Counted from the first letter of the stretch, positions 9,191-18,731 are shown. The stretch is 57,284 bases of DNA from UMGS1601 sp964617585 (GCA_964617585.1 CAZTXS010000009.1:1-57284); one strand, 5' to 3'. Made by a program: numbers and translations. Notes: generated by a model not told the origin, from the letters alone.

Positions 9191-10066
9191 TTATAGGTTG
9201 TTATTGTCTTTGCTTTTTTCATAAACGTCATATTTTTCCCAAATATCCTCAAGCTTTTTAAAGTTATTAGAAAGCTTTTCTTTTTTGTTCATGGAAACAG
9301 CAACTATCAAAGCGTTTATCAAACTCAGCGGAGCAACCAGAGAATCTACAAAAGACGCCATATCGCTTTGCGCAATAAGAACATTGTCCGCATACTTCAC
9401 CATAGGAGAATTTTTGCTGTCTGTAAAAGCGATAACTCCGGCTCCGTTATCACGGGCGTATTTCAGAGCGTTTATAGTCTGCTTTGAATACCTCGGAAAA
9501 GAAAAACCTATCACAACATCGTTTTTGTCAATTCTAAGTATCTGCTCAAACATCTCGCTTGTCGAGGACGACCCGACAAGCTTTACATACGGAAATATCA
9601 AGTTCATGTAATATGCCGTAAATGAAGCCAGAGCATATGAGCTTCTTGTTCCGATAACATAAATAGAATTAGCATTTTCTATTCTGTCAACAGCTTCATA
9701 AAAATCCTTTTTTGAGCACTCGTTAAGCGTTCCTCTAATTCGGTCTATATCAAGGCTTAATACCTTTTCGAGAATATCTCCCTCGCCGATCTGATCTGAC
9801 GTTACGTCGATTCTCTGAAATGACGTAAGCTTGTTTCTCATAAGGTCCTGCAAAGCCCTTTGAAAACCGGGATATCCGTCAAAACCAAGTTCAATAGCAA
9901 ATCTAACTACGGTCGACTCGCTTACTCCGACGGTCTGTCCCAGCTTTGACGCAGTCATAAAGGCAGACTTATCAAAATGCTCCAGCACATAATTCGCAAT
10001 CAGCTTATGTCCCTTTGAAAAGTGCGGTATATTCTCTTCCATCTCTAAAAGCAAATCCTTTTCCAT
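9191..10066 (-). CDS. MurR/RpiR family transcriptional regulator
   Basis: The 291-residue protein has an N-terminal helix-turn-helix of the RpiR type (about 1-77, with LGQTVGVSESTVVRFAIELGF). A SIS sugar-phosphate-binding domain follows (about 125-260, with IYVIGTRSSYALASF and VVIGFSFPRYSKQT). Such regulators usually sense phosphorylated sugars or amino sugars. Here no sugar gene is adjacent, and it heads the flavoprotein-cmk-ispH group, so its target cannot be inferred. GGAGG lies 8 nt before the ATG. Confidence 0.88.
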   Translation of the reverse strand: MEKDLLLEMEENIPHFSKGHKLIANYVLEHFDKSAFMTASKLGQTVGVSESTVVRFAIELGFDGYPGFQRALQDLMRNKLTSFQRIDVTSDQIGEGDILEKVLSLDIDRIRGTLNECSKKDFYEAVDRIENANSIYVIGTRSSYALASFTAYYMNLIFPYVKLVGSSSTSEMFEQILRIDKNDVVIGFSFPRYSKQTINALKYARDNGAGVIAFTDSKNSPMVKYADNVLIAQSDMASFVDSLVAPLSLINALIVAVSMNKKEKLSNNFKKLEDIWEKYDVYEKSKDNNNL

Positions 10067-10111
10067 TTATTTATCCTCCGTTACCGAACAACATTTTCAC
10101 ACTGATTTTAA

Positions 10112-10339
10112 TCATTTTATTCCGAAAGCCTTATTCTGAAGAAGCACGGCTTCTTTTCTCAGCTCTTCGGTCTTTTCCTTATCAAATATATATTTTCCGT
10201 TTACAAGTCTTAATACATCACCCTCGCAGACTTTAATACCAAGCTCGGTTGATTTTATATTTAAAGATTCATTTTCAGATTTTTCAATCGTGACTATTCC
10301 GTCTTCAATTCTATCAACTATAAAAAGCTCATCTTTCAT
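10112..10339 (-). CDS. DUF3006 domain protein
   Basis: A small acidic/basic protein of 75 residues. Its beginning (ELFIVDRIEDGIVTIE), central ESLNIKSTELG and GDVLRLVNGKYIFDKEKTEE follow the DUF3006 pattern. DUF3006 genes very often accompany ComEC-like metallo-beta-lactamase genes, which is exactly the upstream neighbour here (13 nt gap). Function is unknown. GGGGG lies 7 nt before the ATG. Confidence 0.8.
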   Translation of the reverse strand: MKDELFIVDRIEDGIVTIEKSENESLNIKSTELGIKVCEGDVLRLVNGKYIFDKEKTEELRKEAVLLQNKAFGIK

Positions 10340-10352
10340 AGATTTTCCCCCA

Positions 10353-11279
10353 TCAGCTTTCCTGATTTTCAGTTTTAATATTTATTCCCGTTTTATCCGA
10401 TTCAAACACTATTGTTCCGTAAGTATAGCTTATATAAATCCTGTCGGTAAACTTTTTTATTCTCTCAAGCGCTTCATCGTGGGGATGTCCGTAGCTGTTT
10501 CCGGCTCCGCACTGAATTACGGCATACAGCGGATTTACCTTATTTAAAAACTTTTTAGTGGACGACTCTTTGCTTCCGTGATGTCCTACCTGTAAAACAT
10601 CCGCTGATAAATCGCAGCCTCTGTCTATAAGCTCGCTCTCGCTGTTTTTGCTTAAATCTCCCGTTATAAGAAAGCTGTTATCTCCGTGGGTTATTCTTGA
10701 AACAACAGAATAATCGTTCAAATTGCTGTATGTATTTTTTGGAGTATATGTGTTTACGGAAGCTGAACCAAGATCAAAAGTAATATCGTCCGCCTGAGTA
10801 ACGGTCATCCCCTTATTAACTACAGCCTTTAAAAGCTTAGTGTATGTATAAGACGTAGGCACCATATCGTCGGGAACTTTCGGCATAATGAATTTTCCTA
10901 TTTCTATATCGCTTTCGACTATGGTTCTAAGTCCTCCTATATGGTCGGAATGAGGATGAGTGCCTATAACATAATCAAGCTTAGTCACTCCCTGAGCGTT
11001 CAGATATTCCAAAACCGTGCTTCCCTGATCGCTTTCGCCTGCGTCTATAAGCATATTGTGACCCTCGCACATTATAAGCGTACAGTCGCCCTGACCTACG
11101 TCAATAAAATGAACTGACAAATCTGCGCTTGAAGCCTCGCCTTTTGACAGTCCGGCGGTTTGCTTTAAACTATCGCCCAGATCGGTAAAGTGTGTAACTA
11201 AAGCCGCAGTAAGCGCAACCGCAAAAACGGTAACAGCAGACGCTATTTTCTGCGCTTTCTTTTTCGATTTTCCTGCCAT
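10353..11279 (-). CDS. ComEC/Rec2-type metallo-beta-lactamase with membrane anchor
   Basis: The 308-residue protein has one N-terminal membrane segment (about 12-29) and then an extracellular metallo-beta-lactamase domain with the metal motif GTHPHSDHIGG, VGHHGSKESS and DAGESD. It corresponds to the C-terminal domain of the DNA-uptake protein ComEC without the channel part. Secreted relatives may degrade nucleic acids or phosphodiesters; the substrate here is not known. It follows ftsK (20 nt) and precedes DUF3006. Confidence 0.85.
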   Translation of the reverse strand: MAGKSKKKAQKIASAVTVFAVALTAALVTHFTDLGDSLKQTAGLSKGEASSADLSVHFIDVGQGDCTLIMCEGHNMLIDAGESDQGSTVLEYLNAQGVTKLDYVIGTHPHSDHIGGLRTIVESDIEIGKFIMPKVPDDMVPTSYTYTKLLKAVVNKGMTVTQADDITFDLGSASVNTYTPKNTYSNLNDYSVVSRITHGDNSFLITGDLSKNSESELIDRGCDLSADVLQVGHHGSKESSTKKFLNKVNPLYAVIQCGAGNSYGHPHDEALERIKKFTDRIYISYTYGTIVFESDKTGINIKTENQES

Positions 11280-11299
11280 TTGTTTTCCCTTTAAATTTT

Positions 11300-13837
11300 T
11301 CAGTTATCGTTTGTGACATTTCTCTCCAGCCATTGCTCTTTAGACATTAAAATCTCTCTCGGCTTTGAACCGTTCGCTGCGCCTATGACGCCTAACTGTT
11401 CAAGCTCGTCCATAATTCTCGCAGCTCTTGCATATCCTAAGCTTAGCTTTCTCTGTAAGAAAGATGTCGAAGCCGTCTGATTTTCAACTATAACCTTGAT
11501 AGCCTCTTCTATTTTATCGTCAGCGCTTTCTGCAACAGAGTCTGTACCGCCGCTGTGCTTCTCGCCCTTTTGCTGAGGAACATGATTGTCAATTTCCTCA
11601 ATAATCGTATCGCTGTATTGGGCTTCGGACTGGTTTTTCAGAAAATTTACGACTGCTCTTACCTCGCTTGTCGGAACAAAGCTTCCCTGTATTCTCATAG
11701 GCTTCCCAAGTCCTACCGGCTTGTAGAGAAGATCCCCCTTTCCGAGAAGCTTTTCAGCTCCGCCCTCGTCTAAAATAACCCTTGAATCGGTATTGTTTGA
11801 AACCTTTAAAGCCACACGGCTGGGAATATTAGCTTTGATAAGTCCCGTTACAACGTCCACACGAGGCGATTGAGTAGCAATTATTAAATGCATACCTGCC
11901 GCACGTGCAAGCTGAGCAATTCGGCAAATAGAATCCTCAACCTCCTTAGGAGCTGCCATCATAAGGTCTGCAAGCTCGTCTATAACTATAACTATCTGCG
12001 GCATAGGCTCTAAATCTTCTCTGTCTTTTACATATTCGTTATAATCCTGCAAATCTCGAACGCCGTTGTCAGCAAACTTCTTATATCTTTTCAGCATCTC
12101 GGAAACCGCCCAGCCTAAAGCTCCCGCCGCTTTTCTTGCGTCGGTTACAACAGGTATCAGAAGGTGAGGTATGCCGTTATATATCGGAAACTCAACCTGT
12201 TTTGGGTCGATAAGTATAAGCTTAACCTCATCAGGAGAAGCTTTATACAGAATATTCATTATTATTGAATTGGTAAATACGGATTTACCTGCTCCCGTAG
12301 TTCCGGCAACAAGCATATGAGGCATTTTTGAAATATCCCCCATGACGATATTTCCCTCTATGTCCTTGCCGACCGCAAAAGAAAGCTTGCCGTCTGAATT
12401 TCTGAATTCATTGCTGTCGATAAGCTCCCTTATGGACACACTGTCACGCTTTTCGTTTGCAATCTCAATACCTACTGCGGCTTTTCCCGGAATAGGAGCT
12501 TCTATTCTTATGCCCTCAGCGGCTAAATTAAGCGCTATATCGTCCGCCAATCCGGTTATCTTTGAAACCTTTACTCCTGCGGCAGGCTGAAGCTCATATC
12601 TTGTAACAGACGGCCCTCTGTGAATATCAACGATTCTTGTCTGCACTCCAAAGCTTCTGAGAGTGTCAACCAAGGTTTCGGAACGTCTTGCAAGCTCCTG
12701 CTTATAGCCTGAAATATCTTCCTTTCTCGTCGGAAGCTTCAGCAATGTTATAGGCGGAAAGCTGTATGCGTTCTTAGTGTTTCCTACATCGAAAAATGTA
12801 GTCTGTCCGCTGTTTTCAACATAGATTTCAGGCTGTTTTGCCTTAGCTTTAGAATTCTTTTCCTCAGGCAGGGCGTTTCTTACAATCTCCTGAATATCCT
12901 TTTCCTCGTGCGCCTTTTCATTTTTGGATTTCGACTGATTCTTTTTATCCTTCTTAGGTTTAGCGGGTTTTCCGTCTATGTCTATAAAATCAGTGGGGTC
13001 AGGGTCAAAAAGCTTGTCAGGCATCGCTCTCTCAACGGGTTTATTGCTGTTTGCCGTTTTTCCATCGGCGTCAAGATATTTGGCTACATCCACTCTTGCA
13101 TTTCTGTTATGTTCTTCAAGCTCCATAGCACGTTTGTGTTCGCTGTTTCTGATTCTTTGAGCGTTGTCCTCTTTTACCGCATTATAGCCTGTCCGTATAG
13201 GCTTTGAAACGCCCCTGAACAAATCGACTATGGTTTTATTTGTGAGAAGCATTAAAAATACCAGAATAAGCAACGAGATAACTATTACCGAACCGACCTT
13301 GTTAAACAGTGCAAAAAGAGGCCAGCCGAGTATAGCACCGAAAATTCCTCCTCCTTTGAGGTTTATTCCGCTTGTATAAAGCAAACTCAGCCTTCTGAAA
13401 AAAGAACCGTCCAAAGGAGCGGGCAGACCTATCATCAAAGCATGGAACAACGCTGAAATCAAAAGTATAAGCAAAACGCTCTCTATAACCCTTGCCAAAA
13501 CTATATTCTGCGATTTGTCAAGAGCGCAGATAACAGCTATATACAAAATAACCGGAGAAAGTAAAAACACCGAGCATCCGAAAAGACCTCTTATTCCCAA
13601 ATGCATTGAATGCCAGAACTCAGAGCCAGAAACATATGTAAGAAGAAAAAGAAAAATTGCAACCGCAAACAGAATAATCGAATATGTCCGGCTGCGGTTT
13701 CCCTTTGACGCCGTTTTTGCCTGGGCAGACGGCTTAGATGCAGACGTTTTTTTGGCAGACGCCGAAGTCTTTTTCTGCGAGGTCTTTGATTTTGTATTTG
13801 ATTTTCGTTTTGTTGCAGGCTTTTTCTTAGCAGCCAT
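11300..13837 (-). CDS. ftsK: FtsK/SpoIIIE family DNA translocase
   Basis: A full-length translocase of 845 residues. The N-terminus is very rich in Lys, Ser, Thr and Ala (1-48), followed by about four membrane helices (50-205). A linker to about 370 precedes the RecA-like motor with Walker A GTTGAGKS (about 508-515) and Walker B IVIVIDELADLMM. A C-terminal gamma winged-helix follows (SFLQRKLSLGYARAARIMDELEQLGVIG), which reads polar DNA motifs. It pumps chromosomal DNA through the division or sporulation septum. The neighbours TepA and YlzJ match the Bacillus tepA-ylzJ-spoIIIE order, so a SpoIIIE role is plausible, but sequence alone cannot separate it from FtsK/SftA. Confidence 0.93.
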   Translation of the reverse strand: MAAKKKPATKRKSNTKSKTSQKKTSASAKKTSASKPSAQAKTASKGNRSRTYSIILFAVAIFLFLLTYVSGSEFWHSMHLGIRGLFGCSVFLLSPVILYIAVICALDKSQNIVLARVIESVLLILLISALFHALMIGLPAPLDGSFFRRLSLLYTSGINLKGGGIFGAILGWPLFALFNKVGSVIVISLLILVFLMLLTNKTIVDLFRGVSKPIRTGYNAVKEDNAQRIRNSEHKRAMELEEHNRNARVDVAKYLDADGKTANSNKPVERAMPDKLFDPDPTDFIDIDGKPAKPKKDKKNQSKSKNEKAHEEKDIQEIVRNALPEEKNSKAKAKQPEIYVENSGQTTFFDVGNTKNAYSFPPITLLKLPTRKEDISGYKQELARRSETLVDTLRSFGVQTRIVDIHRGPSVTRYELQPAAGVKVSKITGLADDIALNLAAEGIRIEAPIPGKAAVGIEIANEKRDSVSIRELIDSNEFRNSDGKLSFAVGKDIEGNIVMGDISKMPHMLVAGTTGAGKSVFTNSIIMNILYKASPDEVKLILIDPKQVEFPIYNGIPHLLIPVVTDARKAAGALGWAVSEMLKRYKKFADNGVRDLQDYNEYVKDREDLEPMPQIVIVIDELADLMMAAPKEVEDSICRIAQLARAAGMHLIIATQSPRVDVVTGLIKANIPSRVALKVSNNTDSRVILDEGGAEKLLGKGDLLYKPVGLGKPMRIQGSFVPTSEVRAVVNFLKNQSEAQYSDTIIEEIDNHVPQQKGEKHSGGTDSVAESADDKIEEAIKVIVENQTASTSFLQRKLSLGYARAARIMDELEQLGVIGAANGSKPREILMSKEQWLERNVTNDN

Positions 13838-13896
13838 TACTATTACTCCTTTATTTTTTTATTTTCTGTATTTAACTTAATACGACGCGCCAAAGC

Positions 13897-14739
13897 TTAC
13901 AAAGCTATTTTTTCAAATATAGAAATTAAAATCACTATTACTCCTAAAACCCCGGTGTAATAGGAAAAAATTTTAAACTTATCCGATTTTACAAGCCAGT
14001 CAACCATCTTTATAGCGCAGATTCCTACGAACGCTGCGACGACAAAGCCTAAAATATACGTCCAGCTGAACGACATATCCGTCTTAACGGCGTCCTTGAC
14101 CTCAACTAAGCATCCGCCTAAAATCGCCGGTATTCCCAGAATAAACGAATATCTGACAGCAGTATCTCTTGAAAAACCTGAGAAAAGTCCTGCTGAAATG
14201 GTTGAACCCGAACGAGATACGCCGGGAAGCAGAGCGACGCTCTGAAAGAATCCTACAAAAACAGAATCCTTAACGGTTATGTCACCGAGCTTTTTCTTGC
14301 CTTTAGAGCATTTATCGGCAAGCAGTAAAATAGCAGCCGTATACAAAAAGCAAAGACCTTCTGCAAAAATCGAAGAGTCCTCTGCAAAGCCCTCAAAGAA
14401 ATCCTTAAATATGTAGAACGGAATCAAAACCGCCGTTGAGATAATCACCATGATTACGGCTCGTCGGCTGCCGTTCATCTCTTTAAAGGTAAACTGCCTT
14501 TTAAATATGTCTTTTATCATACGGCAGAACTCGCATATCATATCCCATATCGTGTCCCAAAAAGCTATGAACACCGCAAAAAGCGTTCCTAAATGTAAAA
14601 TCGCCGAAAACAGCAAAGCTCCCTCTCCGCTGTTGCCGGTGAAATGCTGATATAACGACAAATGCCCTGAACTGGACACCGGAAGAAATTCGGTCAGTCC
14701 CTGAATTATCGCCTGAAAAACAGCGCTTACTGCCGACAT
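13897..14739 (-). CDS. uppP: Undecaprenyl-diphosphatase UppP/BacA
   Basis: An integral membrane protein of 280 residues. It carries both signature motifs: GLTEFLPVSSSGH (14-26) and PGVSRSGST near residue 170. It removes a phosphate from undecaprenyl pyrophosphate to recycle the cell-wall lipid carrier, and extra copies give bacitracin tolerance. It lies between the ylzJ-like gene and ftsK, which are adjacent in Bacillus, so uppP appears inserted into that conserved order. AGGAAGGGG lies 8 nt before the ATG. Confidence 0.94.
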   Translation of the reverse strand: MSAVSAVFQAIIQGLTEFLPVSSSGHLSLYQHFTGNSGEGALLFSAILHLGTLFAVFIAFWDTIWDMICEFCRMIKDIFKRQFTFKEMNGSRRAVIMVIISTAVLIPFYIFKDFFEGFAEDSSIFAEGLCFLYTAAILLLADKCSKGKKKLGDITVKDSVFVGFFQSVALLPGVSRSGSTISAGLFSGFSRDTAVRYSFILGIPAILGGCLVEVKDAVKTDMSFSWTYILGFVVAAFVGICAIKMVDWLVKSDKFKIFSYYTGVLGVIVILISIFEKIAL

Positions 14740-14841
14740 TTATATTACCCCTTCCTGATATTGATATAGTATCTTCAGTATTAATATATTGATTTCCGGG
14801 CTTTGAATATTCCTTAAATCAAAACATCATCCGTCATATTT

Positions 14842-15027
14842 CTATTTATTAAAAAAATCTAGATAATCATAAGGATTCGTAGAATAGATATTTTTTATAT
14901 TGTTACTACTCACTGATTCTATATGACTGAAGCTGTTGTCATTATCACTTGTCTGAGAGTTAAAACTCATCCTGACCCTTTCGAAATCACAAAAAACATC
15001 ATATGGATTTAAAATTGTCTGAAACAT
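14842..15027 (-). CDS. YlzJ-like small protein
   Basis: A 61-residue protein starting 3 nt after the TepA stop. Its beginning (MFQTILNPYDVF) and its end (STNPYDYLDF) recall the conserved termini of the YlzJ family (start like LYTILP, end like RLLSTDPxDYL). YlzJ is encoded between tepA and spoIIIE in Bacillus, and the position here fits. The middle, rich in Ser, Asn and Asp, is divergent. Function is unknown. Gene order is the stronger support; the family assignment is a judgement by eye. Confidence 0.55.
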   Translation of the reverse strand: MFQTILNPYDVFCDFERVRMSFNSQTSDNDNSFSHIESVSSNNIKNIYSTNPYDYLDFFNK

Positions 15028-15030
15028 AAA

Positions 15031-15789
15031 TCAATCACCCGCATTACTTCTGCATTTCTTTTCATTAGAACCTGACTCAATTTGCTCGTAAAGACATTCT
15101 ATAGCGTCGGATAATCCGCCCAAGCTGTCTATTATACCCTCTTTTACAGCGCTTTCACCGTCCAAAACTGTGCCTACGTCCATAACAAGCTCGCCTGTAG
15201 TCATCATAAGCTCCCTGAACCGCCGGGGTGTGATCCTTGAATTATCGCAGACAAATCTGATTATACGCTCCTGCATTTTATCAAAATATGATAGCGTCTG
15301 CGGAACACCCAGCACAAGTCCGTTCATTCTCACCGGGTGAATAGTCATTGTAGCTGAGGGAACTATAAACGACTTCTTTGAGCAGACAGCCAAAGGCACG
15401 CCTATAGAATGTCCTCCGCCCAGAACTATTGAAACCGTGGGAGTTTTCATACCTGCGATGAGTTCAGCTATTGCAAGACCTGCCTCAACATCGCCGCCGA
15501 CAGTGTTGATTATTATAACAAGACCCTCGATTGAAGAATCCTGCTCTATCGCCACAAGCGCCGGCATAATATGCTCATACTTTGTAGTTTTATTCTGCGG
15601 AGGAAGAATGTAATGCCCTTCAACCTCGCCGATAATAGTAAGACAATGTATAAGATGTTTTGAGTTCTTTATCGTAACATGACCCACATGCTCGATCTGC
15701 TGCGTCTTTGACATTCCCCCGTCCGCATTATTTTCCTGATTATCGGGAGTGGTATTGTTATTATCCTGATTTTTGAAATCTTCAGACAT
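15031..15789 (-). CDS. TepA-like ClpP-family serine protease
   Basis: The 252-residue protein has an Asn/Asp-rich N-terminus (1-30) and then a ClpP/crotonase-fold domain with INTVGGDVEAGLAIAE, the nucleophile region GGGHSIGVPLAV and MTIHPVRMNG. It belongs to the TepA (YmfB) branch of ClpP-like proteases encoded beside spoIIIE in Bacillus, implicated there in protein translocation and spore-associated peptide breakdown. I chose the ATG at 15789, with GGAGG 12 nt upstream, which is a long spacing; longer versions read through the ribosome site. A strong promoter lies at 15908-15935. Confidence 0.85.
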   Translation of the reverse strand: MSEDFKNQDNNNTTPDNQENNADGGMSKTQQIEHVGHVTIKNSKHLIHCLTIIGEVEGHYILPPQNKTTKYEHIMPALVAIEQDSSIEGLVIIINTVGGDVEAGLAIAELIAGMKTPTVSIVLGGGHSIGVPLAVCSKKSFIVPSATMTIHPVRMNGLVLGVPQTLSYFDKMQERIIRFVCDNSRITPRRFRELMMTTGELVMDVGTVLDGESAVKEGIIDSLGGLSDAIECLYEQIESGSNEKKCRSNAGD

Positions 15790-15907
15790 CTTAAATAAAA
15801 TCCTCCATGATAAATATATATATTTATATTTTCTCATTTCAAAATGAAATTTATTCAAAAAAGCCCGAATAAAATAAAGTTCAATATTTAGTTTATCATA
15901 TCATAAT

Positions 15908-15935
15908 ATTATACCACATCTGACGTATATGTCAA
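15908..15935 (-). promoter_or_regulatory. Promoter for tepA and the downstream cell-envelope group
   Basis: Minus strand: TTGACA (15935-15930), 16-nt spacer, TATAAT (15913-15908). Both hexamers are perfect consensus. It would drive tepA, ylzJ and possibly uppP and ftsK. Confidence 0.8.
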
Positions 15936-16061
15936 TGATTATGCAAGATTTTATTCATATTTAAAACTGCCGGAACCGCCAAAATATTCATATTTTTTAT
16001 CGAACAAAAAATAATATATCCGCTTAATATTTAATTTTTAATTAAAGTTATACCTGAACGT

Positions 16062-16079
16062 TTGTTAATTTCTTGACAA
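16062..16079. promoter_or_regulatory. Predicted Rex operator
   Basis: TTGTTAA-TTTC-TTGACAA matches the Clostridial Rex consensus TTGTTAA-N4-TTAACAA at 13 of 14 defined positions. It overlaps the -35 box of the acn promoter, so bound Rex would block RNA polymerase. The rex gene is last in the same cluster, suggesting negative autoregulation released by high NADH. Confidence 0.75.
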
Positions 16080-16101
16080 ACCATAAGTTTTGAATTAAAA
16101 T
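16073..16101 (+). promoter_or_regulatory. Promoter of the aconitase-IDH-rex cluster
   Basis: TTGACA (16073-16078), 17-nt spacer, TAAAAT (16096-16101). The -35 box is embedded in the predicted Rex operator. The aconitase ATG follows 34 nt later. Confidence 0.8.
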
Positions 16102-16135
16102 TATAGGTAAACACTAAAAGAAGGGATTTGAAGAA

Positions 16136-18076
16136 ATGGGACTTACGCTGACCGAAAAAATACTAAAAAGTCATTTAGTAGACGGAGATTTCGTTAAAGG
16201 TAATGAAATCGGCATTAAAATTGACCAGACCTTAACCCAGGACGCCACCGGCACTATGGCTTATCTTGAATATGAAGCAATGGGAGTTCCCCGTGTTAAA
16301 ACAGAACGTTCTGTGGCTTATATTGATCACAATACTTTGCAGTCAGGCTTTGAAAATGCAGACGACCACAGATTTATCGGATCGGTTGCAAAAAAGCATG
16401 GTATATATTTCTCACGTCCCGGCAACGGAATTTGTCATCAAGTTCATTTAGAGAGATTCGGTGTTCCGGGAAAAACATTAATAGGCTCTGACAGCCACAC
16501 CCCGACAGGCGGCGGAATAGGAATGATAGCTATCGGTGCAGGAGGACTTGACGTTGCAGTAGCGATGGGCGGAGGAGCATATTATATAACCTATCCTAAA
16601 ATAGTTAAGGTCGAGCTTACAGGCAAGCTTTCGCCTTGGGTTGCAGCTAAAGATGTAATTTTGGAGGTTCTGAAAATACTGACTGTTAAAGGCGGCGTAG
16701 GAAAGGTTATTGAATACTGCGGAGAGGGAGTAAAAACTCTGTCCGTTCCTGAAAGAGCGACTATTACAAATATGGGCGCTGAGCTTGGAGCTACAACCTC
16801 CGTATTCCCGTCTGATGAAACAACGCTTGAATTCCTGAAGGCTCAGGACAGAGCCGACGTCTGGACAGAGCTTAAAGCTGACGACGACGCAGTTTACGAT
16901 GAGGAAATCAGGATTGACTTATCAAAAATCGTTCCAATGGCTGCTTGTCCGCACTCTCCTGACAATATAAAAACAGTTGACGAGTTAGGACCTATGAAAA
17001 TCGATCAGGTATGTATAGGCTCATGTACTAACTCATCTCTTATGGATATGATGAAGGTCGCTTATATTCTCAAGGGAAAAACCGTTCATCCGGGAGTATC
17101 TTTGTCAATAGCACCGGGTTCAAAGCAGGTTCTTAATATGCTTGCTCAAAACGGAGCGCTGTCCATAATGATTGACGCCGGAGCGAGAATTCTTGAATCT
17201 GCCTGCGGTCCGTGTATAGGTATGGGACAATCGCCTAATTCCAAGGGAATCTCTCTCAGAACATTTAACAGAAACTTTGAAGGACGTTCGGGAACAAAGG
17301 ACGGTCAGATTTATCTGGTTTCTCCTGAGCTTGCCGCAGCTTCCGCTGTTGAAGGAGTTCTGACCGACCCGAGAACCCTCGGTGAAATGCCTGAGTTTAA
17401 GCTTCCCGAGAAATTTGTTATAAACGATAATATGATAGTTGCCCCTGCGCCTGTTGAGGAAATGGACAGCGTTGAGATTTTAAGAGGACCTAACATCAAG
17501 CCTTTCCCGAAAACCTCTCCGCTTGACGAAAGCATTAAAGCGCAATGCTCACTTAAAGTCGGCGACAATATCACAACAGACCACATTATGCCTGCAGGAG
17601 CAAAAATCCTGCCGCTTCGTTCAAATATTCCCGCTATTTCAAAGCACTGCTTTACCGTATGTGACGAAGAATTTCCAGAAAGAGCTTTAAGTATGGGTGA
17701 AAGCATTATAGTTGGCGGTTCAAACTACGGTCAAGGTTCTTCAAGAGAACATGCGGCTCTCGCTCCCTTATATCTTGGGGTTAAAGCCGTTCTTGTAAAA
17801 AGCTTCGCAAGAATTCACAGAGCGAATCTTATAAACGCAGGCATACTTCCGCTGACATTTGTAAATGAAGACGACTACGATAAAATCGGTCAGGGCGATA
17901 AGCTTTCGCTTGAAAATGTAAGACAGAATATAATTGACGGAAAATCCGAGCTTACTGTCATAAACAAATCCAAAAACGTTGAAATCCCCGTTCTCTGCGA
18001 GTTAAGCGGACGTACTAAGGATATTGTTCTTGCGGGAGGACTTTTAGATTACACAAGAGAACAGTTAAACAAATAG
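16136..18076 (+). CDS. acn: Aconitate hydratase
   Basis: The 646-residue enzyme interconverts citrate and isocitrate. The cluster ligands are Cys297 (GSCTNSS), Cys357 and Cys360 (ACGPCIGMGQSP). The C-terminal swivelling domain carries GGSNYGQGSSREHAA. The length is that of the shorter, mitochondrial-like bacterial aconitases rather than the roughly 890-residue AcnA. Followed by isocitrate dehydrogenase, it forms the oxidative branch to 2-oxoglutarate, typical of anaerobes making glutamate. Citrate synthase is not in the window. Regulation by Rex is predicted from the promoter. Confidence 0.93.
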   Translation: MGLTLTEKILKSHLVDGDFVKGNEIGIKIDQTLTQDATGTMAYLEYEAMGVPRVKTERSVAYIDHNTLQSGFENADDHRFIGSVAKKHGIYFSRPGNGICHQVHLERFGVPGKTLIGSDSHTPTGGGIGMIAIGAGGLDVAVAMGGGAYYITYPKIVKVELTGKLSPWVAAKDVILEVLKILTVKGGVGKVIEYCGEGVKTLSVPERATITNMGAELGATTSVFPSDETTLEFLKAQDRADVWTELKADDDAVYDEEIRIDLSKIVPMAACPHSPDNIKTVDELGPMKIDQVCIGSCTNSSLMDMMKVAYILKGKTVHPGVSLSIAPGSKQVLNMLAQNGALSIMIDAGARILESACGPCIGMGQSPNSKGISLRTFNRNFEGRSGTKDGQIYLVSPELAAASAVEGVLTDPRTLGEMPEFKLPEKFVINDNMIVAPAPVEEMDSVEILRGPNIKPFPKTSPLDESIKAQCSLKVGDNITTDHIMPAGAKILPLRSNIPAISKHCFTVCDEEFPERALSMGESIIVGGSNYGQGSSREHAALAPLYLGVKAVLVKSFARIHRANLINAGILPLTFVNEDDYDKIGQGDKLSLENVRQNIIDGKSELTVINKSKNVEIPVLCELSGRTKDIVLAGGLLDYTREQLNK

Positions 18077-18086
18077 GAAGTTTTTT

Positions 18087-18731
18087 ATGAACAGAAGAAA
18101 TACTAAGCAGAATGAGAATTTAAATCACAGACAAAACAGAAGCGCTTACAGATACAACGACAGTTATTACAGCAATAACCGCCGTAATCCGCATATGCAG
18201 AAGCAACATCCGGGCGGAGTCAGCGAAACAAAGGGACTGCCCGTTCTTATAATGCTATTATGCCTGCTTGCCGCTGTGATTGTTCTTTATATCATACTTA
18301 ATATAAACTTTTTCAGCTACTCGGCTGAAATCAGCGACGTCTTAACCGCTTCGGGAAGCGGCAGCGCCGAGGTTATTGAAGACATAAAGGTTGACGACAG
18401 CCACTATGTTTATGTTTTTAAAGACGGCACCGAGCTTTCAGCTTCTTATATTAAGATTAAGGGTTCTGGGGAAAACAAAAAATACAAATGCCTTAAAAGA
18501 TGTGATCCTCTGAACCTTGAAACTTATAAAAAGGATATGCAGGATAAGGATATGGACTTTTCCTCTAAGGGAGATTTTTGTTTCTCTTTGGACTTTTCAG
18601 GAAGCAGTCAGTATGATCAGTTCATAAAATATTTTGAAGATAATAATATAAGTGAAGATGTTTATTCGGCATGCCCGATTAACGTAGAGGGTATAAATCA
18701 AATATTCATCGTCTGGATGTGGAAAGAATAA
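18087..18731 (+). CDS. Single-pass membrane protein of unknown function
   Basis: I do not recognise this 214-residue protein. It has a cytoplasmic-looking N-terminus rich in Asn, Arg and Gln (1-48), one hydrophobic helix (about 51-73) and an outside domain of about 140 residues. That domain has two cysteines (in YKCLKRCDP) and a third near the end (SACPIN). It starts 10 nt after aconitase and ends 22 nt before isocitrate dehydrogenase, so it is almost certainly cotranscribed. No motif links it to the cycle enzymes. Confidence 0.75.
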   Translation: MNRRNTKQNENLNHRQNRSAYRYNDSYYSNNRRNPHMQKQHPGGVSETKGLPVLIMLLCLLAAVIVLYIILNINFFSYSAEISDVLTASGSGSAEVIEDIKVDDSHYVYVFKDGTELSASYIKIKGSGENKKYKCLKRCDPLNLETYKKDMQDKDMDFSSKGDFCFSLDFSGSSQYDQFIKYFEDNNISEDVYSACPINVEGINQIFIVWMWKE

